Shown: piece by piece, positions 38,476 to 46,846 of the stretch
Layout: every line of letters starts with the position of its first letter
Position numbering within the stretch: position 1 is the first letter of the stretch
Source: Brumicola pallidula DSM 14239 = ACAM 615
GTDB lineage: Bacteria; Pseudomonadota; Gammaproteobacteria; Enterobacterales; Alteromonadaceae
Assembly (NCBI RefSeq): GCF_000428905.1
Contig: NZ_AUAV01000023.1
Coordinates: 46,572-110,571 of the forward strand
Reading direction: 5' to 3'
DNA: 64,000 nt
Made by a program: the position numbers and the translations under genes
The notes under the pieces: generated by a model
What the model was told of the DNA's origin: nothing
Database searches by the model: none
Seen by the model: only the letters and a program-made list of their open reading frames with translations

Positions 38476-38652
38476 TCAGTTTTTTTTATCACTGAACTTG
38501 ATATACAACAAGATAACACACAGCACCACCCCAACTGGCAGAATTGCAATTAAGGGTTTACCAGACAACGCAAGCTCGCCCGCAATATGTACAAGAAACG
38601 CAATCCCCGCGAACGCAAGTAACATGGCGATTATTTTGGTAGGTTTATTCAT
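38476..38652 (-). CDS. Small two-helix membrane protein
   Basis: 58 residues: MNKPTKIIAM, then two hydrophobic segments (about 6-25 and 33-50) joined by HIAGELALSGKP, and a charged tail FSDKKN. The reading frame is intact and the hydrophobic pattern is clean, so I consider it real although the ribosome site is weak. No family recognised. It converges on the terminator hairpin. Confidence 0.5.
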   Translation of the reverse strand: MNKPTKIIAMLLAFAGIAFLVHIAGELALSGKPLIAILPVGVVLCVILLYIKFSDKKN

Positions 38653-39072
38653 AAGTAATTCACTTTGGCCTAGAATAATAATATCAGATTCTTACGGTTA
38701 GTAAGATGTTATAGCCCATTACTATTTACACAATTATGGCAATACGACCCACTTATAATAAGCAGGCTGGTAACTCACAACGTAAGCAGGCCTAGTTTAA
38801 AAGCTTATACTATCAATCTTGATCCCGCAATCTATATGCTTATGGTTTACCTTTTAAGAACTCGACTGTAAAGCCTGAGCATGTTTTCGGGGCCTAGTTG
38901 TGTGGTGTATTCAATACCTAACAGACGAATGTTTTTTTAGATACCTTACTTGATAGTTAGACCGCTGGTTAGTGTGTTATTATTTGCAAATACACTTTCA
39001 ATGAGTTGTTAGGTATCCCGCACTTAGCGAGGTTACACGAGACAACGCAGAACGAACTACCTCAGGGAACGC
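38653..39072. other. 420-bp intergenic region with distant inverted repeat
   Basis: ATACCTAACA (38914-38923) and TGTTAGGTAT (39007-39016) are perfect arms 83 bp apart; the inner ends ACCTAAC and GTTAGGT fit the R-box consensus of integron attC sites, but the inner L boxes do not pair well. No gene is seen. The fpr promoter must lie in the right part. Confidence 0.4.
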
Positions 39073-39882
39073 ATGCGCAATACAGTTACTGAAACCATCA
39101 CCCACGTACATCATTGGAACGATACCTTATTTAGCTTTAAAACTACTCGCTCGCAAAGTTTTACCTTTGAAAATGGTCAATTTGTGATGATAGGACTTGA
39201 AGTAGACGGCCGGCCTTTGTTACGTGCTTACAGTATCGCCAGCGCTAACTATGAAGACGAGTTAGAATTTTTTAGCATCAAGGTACCTGATGGTGCGTTA
39301 ACATCACGGCTCCAAAAAGTTCAAATTGGTGACGAGGTAATACTCACGACGAAGGCAACGGGTACGCTAGTAGCAGGCTATCTAAAACCAGCTAAGCATT
39401 TATATTTATTATGCACAGGTACCGGATTAGCGCCCTTTATGAGCATCATTAAAGACCCTTTTATTTATGATGCATTTGACAAGGTAATATTAGTACACAG
39501 CGTTCGTTTAGTATCCGAACTTGCCTATAAAGATGTGATTGAGCGCGAATTACCTGAAAATGAATTTTTTGGTCCCGACGTTCAAGAGAAGCTACTGTAT
39601 TACCCAACCGTAACAAGAGAAGACTTCCATTATCAATCAGTAAACGAACAAGAGAATGATGCAAGTCACCATGTTCGTATTACGGACTTATTAATATCCG
39701 GTCAGCTCACTCAAGACCTAGGCATGCCGGATATTAACCTTGAAGATGACAGATTCATGATCTGTGGAAATAACGATATGTTGCAAGATCTAATGAAGAT
39801 CCTAGATGATAAAGGCTTTAGCAAGGCTAACTCACGTAACTTAGGGGAATATGTGATTGAAATGGCCTTCATCGAAAAGTAG
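39073..39882 (+). CDS. fpr: Ferredoxin/flavodoxin-NADP+ reductase
   Basis: 269 residues of FAD- and NADPH-binding reductase. FENGQFVMIGL and RAYSIASAN bind FAD (RxYS motif), LLCTGTGLAPFMSIIKD is the nucleotide-binding GTGxxP segment, and FMICGNNDML and the C-terminal VIEMAFIEK agree with bacterial subclass FPRs. It passes electrons between NADPH and ferredoxin or flavodoxin, helping oxidative stress defence and iron-sulfur work. Start ATG 39073 after CAGGGAAC. Confidence 0.93.
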   Translation: MRNTVTETITHVHHWNDTLFSFKTTRSQSFTFENGQFVMIGLEVDGRPLLRAYSIASANYEDELEFFSIKVPDGALTSRLQKVQIGDEVILTTKATGTLVAGYLKPAKHLYLLCTGTGLAPFMSIIKDPFIYDAFDKVILVHSVRLVSELAYKDVIERELPENEFFGPDVQEKLLYYPTVTREDFHYQSVNEQENDASHHVRITDLLISGQLTQDLGMPDINLEDDRFMICGNNDMLQDLMKILDDKGFSKANSRNLGEYVIEMAFIEK

Positions 39883-39896
39883 TGACCGCCCTCTAT

Positions 39897-39933
39897 ACAC
39901 CTAAATAAAACACCTAAATAAAACACCTAAATA
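39897..39933. repeat. 13-bp tandem repeat after fpr
   Basis: ACACCTAAATAAA repeats about 2.8 times (39897-39933). The last copy overlaps the stop region of the convergent methyltransferase gene. Confidence 0.92.
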
Positions 39934-40817
39934 TATCCCTCCTTGCATAGCCTGCTATGCAAGGCTTTAATATGTTGCGGTCCAATTTCACAGCAGCCAC
40001 CAATAATAGATGCACCGCGCTTCGCCCAACTCACAGCATGCTCAGCATACTGTTGAGGGCTCATATCTTTGCGCATTTCAAGCGTCTCGACAGTATCACC
40101 AGGGTATAAGGAGTCTACCGATACAAAACCATTAGCATATGCACCAACTCTTTCCCTTTTCGCACTCAATAGCGGCCAACATGCACTGATTGCTTCCGGC
40201 TGACTGCAGTTTAATAGCGTTGCCTGGGTATCGAAAGACTCGAGCGCTTGTAACGCGTCTTTTAACGATTCACCACTGCGTAATTGCTCTGGATTATCGT
40301 CACTGACCGTCAATGCAAGCCATACCGGTTTGCCACTTTCAAGTGCAGCAGTGCAGGCCGCGCGTGCTTCGGTTATGGACGACATGGTTTCGCATATAAA
40401 CAGATCGCTAGCTGGCGATTGCAGTTCAACAAGGCAACGGTAGGTAGCAAGAGAGTCTTCGAACGACAGCGATACATCAGGGCGATAGCTAGCAATTAAC
40501 GGTGGCAGGCAACCTGCTATTTGGACGTCATTGCACTGCGCTAAGTCAATTGCCTCTTGGGCTGCACTCATCGCTAGCCGATGCAACAGTGCTAATTGCT
40601 CAAGATGATTTTCTCGTTTAAGCCGTTGTGGTGTCGCAGTGTAGGTATTGAGGGTAATGACGCGCGCACCACTGTTGATGAACTCACGATGTAAATCTCT
40701 CACCAACATGGGCTCATTTAACATGATGTCAGCAGACCACATTGGCGTTATTGCACGAGAACTTCTGCGTAATAACTCTTGCCCCATGCCACCATCGAGT
40801 AAAATAATAGGACTCAT
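39927..40817 (-). CDS. Homocysteine S-methyltransferase family protein
   Basis: 296 residues. DGGMGQELLRR near residue 8, SGARVITLNTYTATPQRL near 50, and zinc-binding cysteines in LLNCSQPEAI (about 203) and IGGCCEIGP (about 273) define the family. These enzymes transfer methyl groups from S-methylmethionine, betaine or similar donors to homocysteine. The resemblance is to MmuM-type proteins, but the donor is uncertain. Monocistronic. Its 3' end lies within the 13-bp repeat array. Confidence 0.88.
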   Translation of the reverse strand: MSPIILLDGGMGQELLRRSSRAITPMWSADIMLNEPMLVRDLHREFINSGARVITLNTYTATPQRLKRENHLEQLALLHRLAMSAAQEAIDLAQCNDVQIAGCLPPLIASYRPDVSLSFEDSLATYRCLVELQSPASDLFICETMSSITEARAACTAALESGKPVWLALTVSDDNPEQLRSGESLKDALQALESFDTQATLLNCSQPEAISACWPLLSAKRERVGAYANGFVSVDSLYPGDTVETLEMRKDMSPQQYAEHAVSWAKRGASIIGGCCEIGPQHIKALHSRLCKEGYI

Positions 40818-40942
40818 TTAGTTGCCTCCGATTTAGTTGAAAATAACGCCTTAAAATGGCTCATCATTCAATAGTTCAAACACTAGAAAAATTGATATGG
40901 ACGTGGTTTTGGAGGTCAGTAAAAAACATTAATTATTTACAT

Positions 40943-41176
40943 TTATTTATGACTGCCATCACACATCGGCTGCGATGCAGTTAATTTACAACCACAAAAA
41001 AATATTTTTTTAGACTCTGTTGCCGTGTATTTCACTGGTGCAAAATCAGAACCACTGTGAGAACCATCACAAAAAGGTTGTTTACCACTTTTACCACAAG
41101 AACACCAAAAGTAATTTTTGCCAGATTCTACCTCAACAGCATAGGGTGTATCAGACGCTCGAATTGCCTTACTCAT
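40943..41176 (-). CDS. Tandem CDGSH iron-sulfur protein
   Basis: 77 residues from ATG 41176, which has GAGGAAAA upstream. Two CDGSH motifs, CSCGKSGKQPFCDGSH and CGCKLTASQPMCDGSH, each bind a 2Fe-2S cluster with three Cys and one His. This is the tandem, monomeric class related to CISD3/MiNT. Probably an electron or cluster carrier. Located near ferredoxin-NADP reductase. Confidence 0.93.
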   Translation of the reverse strand: MSKAIRASDTPYAVEVESGKNYFWCSCGKSGKQPFCDGSHSGSDFAPVKYTATESKKIFFCGCKLTASQPMCDGSHK

Positions 41177-41238
41177 AATATTTTCCTCATAGTTATACAA
41201 TATGCATGACGCGAACCAGTGTGATTTTATCAGTTCAC

Positions 41239-41268
41239 GTTGAATGATGTTGAATGATGTTGAATATA
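41239..41268. repeat. 10-bp tandem repeat
   Basis: GTTGAATGAT occurs twice exactly and a third time as GTTGAATATA. Confidence 0.9.
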
Positions 41269-41313
41269 GTGCGGTTGATCGTTTTTCAAGTCAACGACCG
41301 TTTACGTTATGCA

Positions 41314-41355
41314 AAATTTGTAGATAGAAATTTGTAGATAGAAACTTGTAGATAG
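41314..41355. repeat. 14-bp tandem repeat, three copies
   Basis: AAATTTGTAGATAG at 41314-41327 and 41328-41341, and AAACTTGTAGATAG at 41342-41355. Confidence 0.93.
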
Positions 41356-41563
41356 AGACAACTCAACTCTCCTCTCCTCTATAAAAATGCAAGAAATACG
41401 AAAGCTAAGTCGATAGTGGCATTGCATGGCGCGTTCATGCAGTCTATTGTTGTCACAACGAAAGGGGACATAGTAGAAAAATGTCGTTAACTTCAAACAG
41501 GGTTTTCTTACAGTATTTGACAATGTAAATGCTGCGTTAACTAATATTGAGTTTACATTGATT

Positions 41564-44071
41564 ATGAATACTAACGACAAGGTTAAAGGGAACTCTGTTT
41601 CACTGGGGTTTTTACATATCCTTTCACCCTGGCGAACTATTCTATTTTACTCCCTCATGCCCATTGTCATTGCGGCCTTGTTAATTGTGTTTACACTAGT
41701 ATCTATTGAAGCTCACAGCCGCACGCATATAAATCGGTTAACCCAGAGTACCGCAGATGGTATTGCCTCGCTGCTAAAGTACGATATGAATCACCGTATC
41801 GAGTCGCTGTCTGAGTTTGCTAAACTGTCACAATTAACTGGCGATATGACTAACGATCAGTGGCAGTCTGCCAGTAAAACGCTATATAATATTCGCAGTG
41901 ATTATCAAGCGATTGGATGGATTGATAATAACTATTACATTCGCAGAGTGATGCCCAATGAGGGCAATGAATTAGCTAAGGGCGTTAATTTAGCACTTAA
42001 TTCTCATGAGTTATTAGCAGCGCACAAAGCACAACAGCAACGGACCGCATCAGTAAGTATTCCTCCGACTTCTATCCAAGAACGGCCTGGCCTCGGTATT
42101 TATGTTCCTATATTTAAAGAGCTATCGCCAAATAAAGAGCTACCGCTGAATAAAGAGCTACCGCTGAATAAAAAGCTACCGCTAGACAAAGAATTACAAG
42201 GCTTTGTTACCAGCCTACTATTGTTTGATGAGTATATTAATACGGTATTGCCTTTATATTTGTTAGCCGATCATCAATTTTCACTACTTATCGATGAACA
42301 ACGCATTTATTCAGATGACATCACTCCCGAGGTACACAACAGCACCTGGAAAAAACAAGCAAGCTTTCTGCTAAATGACCACGTTTGGGAAATAAGCATA
42401 GTGCCAAAAGACGCTTTTTTAAGTGATGCTCACTATCGAATGATGGCTATTTTAACCATGCTCGGTGCCTTGTTAATTATTTTTGTGGGCTTAGCCGCTT
42501 ATACAGCGTTATTTGCAAGAAACAAAGCGAGAGCCATGATAGATGACCGTAATAAAATAGACCATCTACTGAAGAATCTGCCGGGCATTGCCTACCAATC
42601 TTACAATAAGCAAGACAGGCCAATGATTTTCGTCAGTAAAGTATGCGAAGAATTAACAGGTTGGTCGAAAGCGGCGTTTGAATCGGGTACGGTAATGTGG
42701 GGAAAGCTGATCCACCCTGATGACTGCCAGCACGTAAATGAAGTTGTCAATAAAGCCATAGTTCAAAAAACTTTTTTTGAACTTGAATATCGTATAATCA
42801 CCAAGAACAATAACATTCGATTGGTTTGGGAGAAAGGCGAAGCGGTTTCTTCTATACTTAATAACCAAGCTATTCTTGAGGGGTTTATTACCGACATTAC
42901 GAGTATTAAACTAGCTGAAAAAGAGATTGTACGTAGTCATGCTTTTTCTGATGCGATTGTAAATTCGGTAGTTGAAGCCGTTATTACAATTGATCAAAAA
43001 GGATCTATTAAAAGCTTTAACAATGCTGCACAAGCTATGTTTGGCTACACCTTTGATGAAGTAAAAAATAAAAACGTTAAAGCCTTAATGCCACGTAATT
43101 TTGCAGACCAGCATGATCAATATTTGGCTAACTATTTACGTAATCAAAAAGCCAGCATTATTGGTGTTGGGCGCGAGCTTCTGGCCCTGCGCAAAGACGG
43201 TAGCATGTTTCCCATTCATTTATCGGTGAACGAAATCCAATCCAATGAAGATACCATGTTTGTCGGTTTAATTAGGGACATCACTCTGCAGCGCATGGCT
43301 GCGGATCAGACGCGTAAGCACATTGAACAAATGGCCCACGCCGAGAGGCTGAATTCCCTTGGCGAAATGGCCGCGGGCATTGCACATGAAGTGAATCAAC
43401 CCTTAACCGCAATATCATTATTTTCGCAGTCGGGTAAAAATTTATGTAATAGCGGTAAATTTGAGCGCCTGCCTGAGATACTTGAAAAGGTCAGTCAACA
43501 TTCACGCCGAGCTGGTGCGGTGCTCGAACGCATGCAAGCAATGACCAAACAGGGAGAAAGGCAAAAAGAGCAGGTTGATTGCAACATACTTGTTGACGAC
43601 GTAGTGAAATTAGCCGAGCCGGATGCGAGGATACGAAATATTACTATTAAAATAAGCGGTCGCGAAGTCAACGCAAGCGTATTTGTCGATACAGTACAAA
43701 TACAGCAAGTAATGCTCAATCTATTGCGTAACGGCATGGAGGCGATGGAGGCGATGCAGGCTTCAAATACAGAAAATCAGAACATGATTGAACTACGTAT
43801 GCAAATATCACCGCAGATAGCCCCGCAGATACCTCCGCAAGCCCCTCCCAAGAGCGTAATTAAGATCTCGGTTATTGACTCCGGTTGTGGCTTATCCAGC
43901 GATATGACTAATAAGTTATTTACCGCGTTTTCATCTACTAAAAAAAATGGCATGGGCATTGGTTTGTCTATTTCTAAAAGTATCATTGAGGAGCATGGCG
44001 GTACTATTCACTATGCCAGCAATACACCGACAGGATCGGTGTTTTACTTTATATTGCCTTTGGTCGAATAG
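41564..44071 (+). CDS. FixL-like sensor histidine kinase with two PAS domains
   Basis: 835 residues from ATG 41564. Two membrane helices (about 25-45 and 290-312) flank a periplasmic sensor of some 245 residues. PAS1 (about 328-455) is of the PAS_3 kind with GIAYQSYNKQDRPMIFVS. PAS2 (about 465-585) closely resembles the FixL haem PAS: ALMPRNFADQHDQYLANYL then IIGVGREL and RKDGSMFPIHLS. His517 fits the FixL haem ligand and Arg537, 20 residues on, the oxygen-sensing arginine (H200 and R220 of Bradyrhizobium FixL). HisKA has GIAHEVNQPLTAIS with His608, followed by HATPase_c (DSGCGLS, GMGIGLSI). Expected partner is the FixJ-like regulator at 46847. Confidence 0.9.
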   Translation: MNTNDKVKGNSVSLGFLHILSPWRTILFYSLMPIVIAALLIVFTLVSIEAHSRTHINRLTQSTADGIASLLKYDMNHRIESLSEFAKLSQLTGDMTNDQWQSASKTLYNIRSDYQAIGWIDNNYYIRRVMPNEGNELAKGVNLALNSHELLAAHKAQQQRTASVSIPPTSIQERPGLGIYVPIFKELSPNKELPLNKELPLNKKLPLDKELQGFVTSLLLFDEYINTVLPLYLLADHQFSLLIDEQRIYSDDITPEVHNSTWKKQASFLLNDHVWEISIVPKDAFLSDAHYRMMAILTMLGALLIIFVGLAAYTALFARNKARAMIDDRNKIDHLLKNLPGIAYQSYNKQDRPMIFVSKVCEELTGWSKAAFESGTVMWGKLIHPDDCQHVNEVVNKAIVQKTFFELEYRIITKNNNIRLVWEKGEAVSSILNNQAILEGFITDITSIKLAEKEIVRSHAFSDAIVNSVVEAVITIDQKGSIKSFNNAAQAMFGYTFDEVKNKNVKALMPRNFADQHDQYLANYLRNQKASIIGVGRELLALRKDGSMFPIHLSVNEIQSNEDTMFVGLIRDITLQRMAADQTRKHIEQMAHAERLNSLGEMAAGIAHEVNQPLTAISLFSQSGKNLCNSGKFERLPEILEKVSQHSRRAGAVLERMQAMTKQGERQKEQVDCNILVDDVVKLAEPDARIRNITIKISGREVNASVFVDTVQIQQVMLNLLRNGMEAMEAMQASNTENQNMIELRMQISPQIAPQIPPQAPPKSVIKISVIDSGCGLSSDMTNKLFTAFSSTKKNGMGIGLSISKSIIEEHGGTIHYASNTPTGSVFYFILPLVE
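42116..42187 (+). repeat. 18-bp in-frame repeat in the FixL-like sensor domain
   Basis: Four contiguous 18-bp units encode K-E/K-L-S/P-P-x-type hexapeptides (KELPLN) in the periplasmic sensor, with copies 2 and 3 identical. All keep frame. A fifth partial unit follows. Confidence 0.93.
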
Positions 44072-44137
44072 ACAACTCAGCAATCGCTTTTACACCTCTG
44101 TCATACAGCACAAAACACGATCGTAGCTCTGTTTTAC

Positions 44138-44332
44138 TTATGTAATTTTCTCTAAAGAACGACGAAATAATGCAAGGCTAGCAACGAAAAATACAGTGCC
44201 CAAGCAAATAATAATAGCAAGTTGCGAGCACCTGCTATTAAACCCATAAGGGTTGATTTACCTACCCCGTCAGGGCCAAGGTTGGATGTGCACATATTAG
44301 GGATGTCCGACAGTGAAATGTGGTTACCCCTA
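44138..44332 (-). pseudogene. Scar of an rbbA / ABC-2 permease operon
   Basis: Read on the minus strand, one frame gives HISLSDIPN and GPDGVGKSTLMGLIAGARN, the distinctive Walker A of RbbA-type ribosome-associated ABC proteins. Within a few bases another frame gives CLGTVFFVASLALFRRSLEK and a stop, the usual C-terminal end of ABC-2 permeases of the YhhJ kind. In intact genomes rbbA (about 900 residues) is followed by such a permease, so a deletion has removed more than 3 kb and left both ends joined. No product is possible. Confidence 0.6.
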
Positions 44333-44422
44333 ATTGTTGAGTAAAACTGGCGCTTGTAGAATAAGGGAATGAAAAGCGTCTACTTAACAATAACTAATAA
44401 ATTCGTCACCGGAGGATTTGAC

Positions 44423-44947
44423 ATGACTGAGCAACTCATTAGCGATCATAAGCACGTTAGCATTGGCGACCTTGATATTACCATCCGTCCTATAACGCCT
44501 GAAGACAAGGAGATAGAAGCCTCTTTTGTACGCAACCTGTCGCTGCAAACAAAATATGAGCGCTTTTTTGAAGGGATCAATGATTTGTCACCATCGATGT
44601 TGAACGTGTTGTGCAACATCGATTACATAAATACGATGGCCTATGTTGCTACTATTGCTAGCCCTGCCGGCGAAAAAGAAATTGGTGTGTGCCGCTATGC
44701 GGCAGACAAAACGCCAGGTGAATGCGAAATGGCGATCACTGTTGCCGATGACTACCCGTACGATGAGATTGCAACGGTGTTAATTGATACCTTAGTTAAA
44801 CACGCGAAAAGTAATAATGTTAAAACGCTTTTTTCTACCGATTTAAGCACGAACTATAGAATGCATAAATTAGCTGAGCATCTTGGTATGACCGCAAAAA
44901 CACATCCACAAGATAGTACTTTGATTGTTTACACCTTGGTTTTATAG
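44423..44947 (+). CDS. GNAT-family N-acetyltransferase
   Basis: 174 residues from ATG 44423, which has a perfect GGAGG seven bases upstream; a longer ORF from 44369 is less likely. TIRPITPEDKEIEASFVRNLS is the N-terminal acetyltransferase pattern and EIGVCRYAADKTPGECEMAITV leads to the acetyl-CoA site. The subgroup with YERFFEGINDLSP resembles domains attached to acyl-CoA synthetases and Anr-cluster acetyltransferases. Substrate, possibly a protein lysine, is unknown. Confidence 0.85.
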   Translation: MTEQLISDHKHVSIGDLDITIRPITPEDKEIEASFVRNLSLQTKYERFFEGINDLSPSMLNVLCNIDYINTMAYVATIASPAGEKEIGVCRYAADKTPGECEMAITVADDYPYDEIATVLIDTLVKHAKSNNVKTLFSTDLSTNYRMHKLAEHLGMTAKTHPQDSTLIVYTLVL

Positions 44948-44992
44948 CCACCACTTATACTATAAAAAAATAGGCGACTAGGTAAGCCCTGC

Positions 44993-45874
44993 TTACTTAG
45001 TCAACATCAGTGATTGGCTTAGCTGAGCCATCACCAGCTCTTCATTGGTAGGTATTACCAACACCTTCACCAGCGAATTCACGTGACTAATAACGTTCTT
45101 GTTGAGCCGGTTTGCACTTAGTTCTAGCGTGACCCCTAACCATGTCAGACGCTCACAAGTTTGTTCACGTATTAGCGCTGAATTTTCACCAATGCCGGCT
45201 GTAAATTCAATTATATTTTGTACAATATCCCGCTTTGTAGCCAAATCGGGAGCAGTATTAATCGCCGCATCGGTGATAAACAGCGGTTTATGATAAGTAG
45301 GCACATCTAAAGCAAATATATGGCTCATTCTGCGCTCAGTACGTAAGCCTTTTTTGGCATCCACGATAGGAGCCATTAGCTCATCGGTATGCAATTTTCC
45401 TTTCATTATTGCGTCCACGACATTCTGGTGAACTGCATCTACAGCTGCAGCAGCGGCTGCGTCACTATGTGGCACATCGATTATCTTTATGCCGTCTAAA
45501 TTGCATGATGCTTCTATGGCAACAGCTATAATTTTATCTTTTGGACCAATTAATATGGGCTCAATTACGCCTCTATTTTTTGCTTCCATAGCACCAAGTA
45601 AAGCGACTTCATCACAAGGGTTAACATCGCCTGACATTACCGCAAATACAGGGGCCCGAATATCAGATATAGAAATCGGTTTGCCATCAACAATATATAG
45701 ACCCTCGGATAACTCATTATTTAAAAACAGCTTACGTAAGTATTGTGAATGCATTTTGTAGGGCATTCTGGTGGTATCGAAATTCCACGCCATTAAATCG
45801 TTAATATGAGTACGTTCGACCATTAGGTAGTCGTGCACCATACGCGACCAAATCAGATCATTGACGACGATGAA
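44993..45874 (-). pseudogene. In-frame fusion relic of phaC, phosphate acetyl/butyryltransferase and ackA
   Basis: The open frame 45841-44993 (282 codons) joins three unrelated pieces. Residues 1-68 (DLMAWNFDTTRMPYKMHS and VDGKPISISDIRAPVFAV) are the C-terminal part of a polyhydroxyalkanoate synthase; this homology continues upstream to 45874 as NDLIWSRMV without a start codon. Residues 69-211 (HTDELMAPIVDAKKGLRT, KPLFITDAAINTAPDL) are the middle of a phosphate acetyl/butyryltransferase. Residues 212-282 (FTAGIGENSALIREQ, LVIPTNEELVMA) are the C terminus of acetate kinase. phaC-pta-ackA is a known gene order in low-oxygen clusters, so two deletions that kept frame explain it. No catalytic domain is whole. 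Confidence 0.85.
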
Positions 45875-46058
45875 CCAACTTGCGTTTACTTAGCGTTTCG
45901 TTCAACGAAGCGGTCCAAGCATGCGGTTTAAGCTATCAGCCGGTACCGCTACTCAACAATTAGTAATTACCCTACGCTTATGTGGATAACCACAATTGGA
46001 TAAAGGGCTAGAAGTCAATACAATGTGAAAATATTCACTCTGGAGGTGTCGTCAAAAT

Positions 46059-46826
46059 ATGCTCAAGCGCACATCAATTATTAAGCAAGGGACCACTCAA
46101 AATGAAGCCCAATTGCAACTAGAAGAGCTATCTCATGTGGCTAGACTGACTATTATTGGTGAAATAGCGTCAGACATTGCACATGAGGTAAATCAACCAT
46201 TGGCGGCTATTTCTTTATTTTCTCAAGCAGGCAAGCGGCTGCTTGACAGTGGTCAATACGAACGAGTAGCAGAGGTGTTTGATAAGTTAAGTCAGCATGC
46301 CCAACGAGCAGGTGCTATTGTTGAACGCATACAGTCGATGGCTAAACTGCATGACACTGAAAAGAAATCCACCGATTGTTATGTTTTAGTGACTGAAGTT
46401 GCTCAACTAGCAAAGGCCGAAGCAAGTATTCATGACATTGAAATAAAGGTGAGTGTTGCTAAAAAACTTCCATCGGTAGTAGTTGATGTGGTTCAAGTGC
46501 AGCAAGTGATACTCAATTTGCTACGCAACAGCATGCAAGCTATGCGAAAAATTACTCGCCATAATGGTAACGTAGTTATTTTACGGGCTAGCCTAAATAG
46601 TATTGGCGAAGTTGAAATTGCGGTTATTGACAGCGGTGAGGGCGTATCGGCTAAGGTTGAAAAAAAGCTGTTCGAACCGTTTTTAAGTGCCCAAGAAAGC
46701 GGTATGGGCTTGTCGCTTAGCCGCGCAATCATCCAAGCACACAACGGACGAATTAACTTTCACAATAATACAATTTGTGGTGCAACGTTTTATTTTACGT
46801 TGCCCGGTGCTGTGCGAGATGACTAA
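46059..46826 (+). CDS. Soluble FixL-like histidine kinase core
   Basis: 255 residues with no membrane helix and no PAS domain. HisKA begins near residue 30 with ARLTIIGEIASDIAHEVNQPL, and HATPase_c has LNLLRNSMQAMR (N box), DSGEGVS and GMGLSLSRAI. It is very similar in motif detail to the kinase core of the FixL-like protein at 41564, so probably a duplicated and trimmed copy. A short N-terminal region gives no visible sensor. It lies 20 bp before the FixJ-like gene, hence likely cotranscribed and feeding the same regulator. GGAGG stands 12 bases before the ATG. Confidence 0.88.
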   Translation: MLKRTSIIKQGTTQNEAQLQLEELSHVARLTIIGEIASDIAHEVNQPLAAISLFSQAGKRLLDSGQYERVAEVFDKLSQHAQRAGAIVERIQSMAKLHDTEKKSTDCYVLVTEVAQLAKAEASIHDIEIKVSVAKKLPSVVVDVVQVQQVILNLLRNSMQAMRKITRHNGNVVILRASLNSIGEVEIAVIDSGEGVSAKVEKKLFEPFLSAQESGMGLSLSRAIIQAHNGRINFHNNTICGATFYFTLPGAVRDD

Positions 46827-46846
46827 AAACACGCGAGGTAACGACT

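Larger units (their letters stand above)
41177..41563. other. 387-bp intergenic region with two tandem repeats and an inverted repeat
   Basis: Holds the arrays at 41239-41268 and 41314-41355, and CAATGTAAA/TTTACATTG arms at 41521-41529 and 41552-41560 just before the FixL-like start, which may be a regulator site. No gene seen. Confidence 0.5.

Noticed and set aside
44993..45841. Annotation as functional phosphate acetyltransferase
   Set aside because: Only the middle part of that enzyme is present and both ends belong to other proteins.
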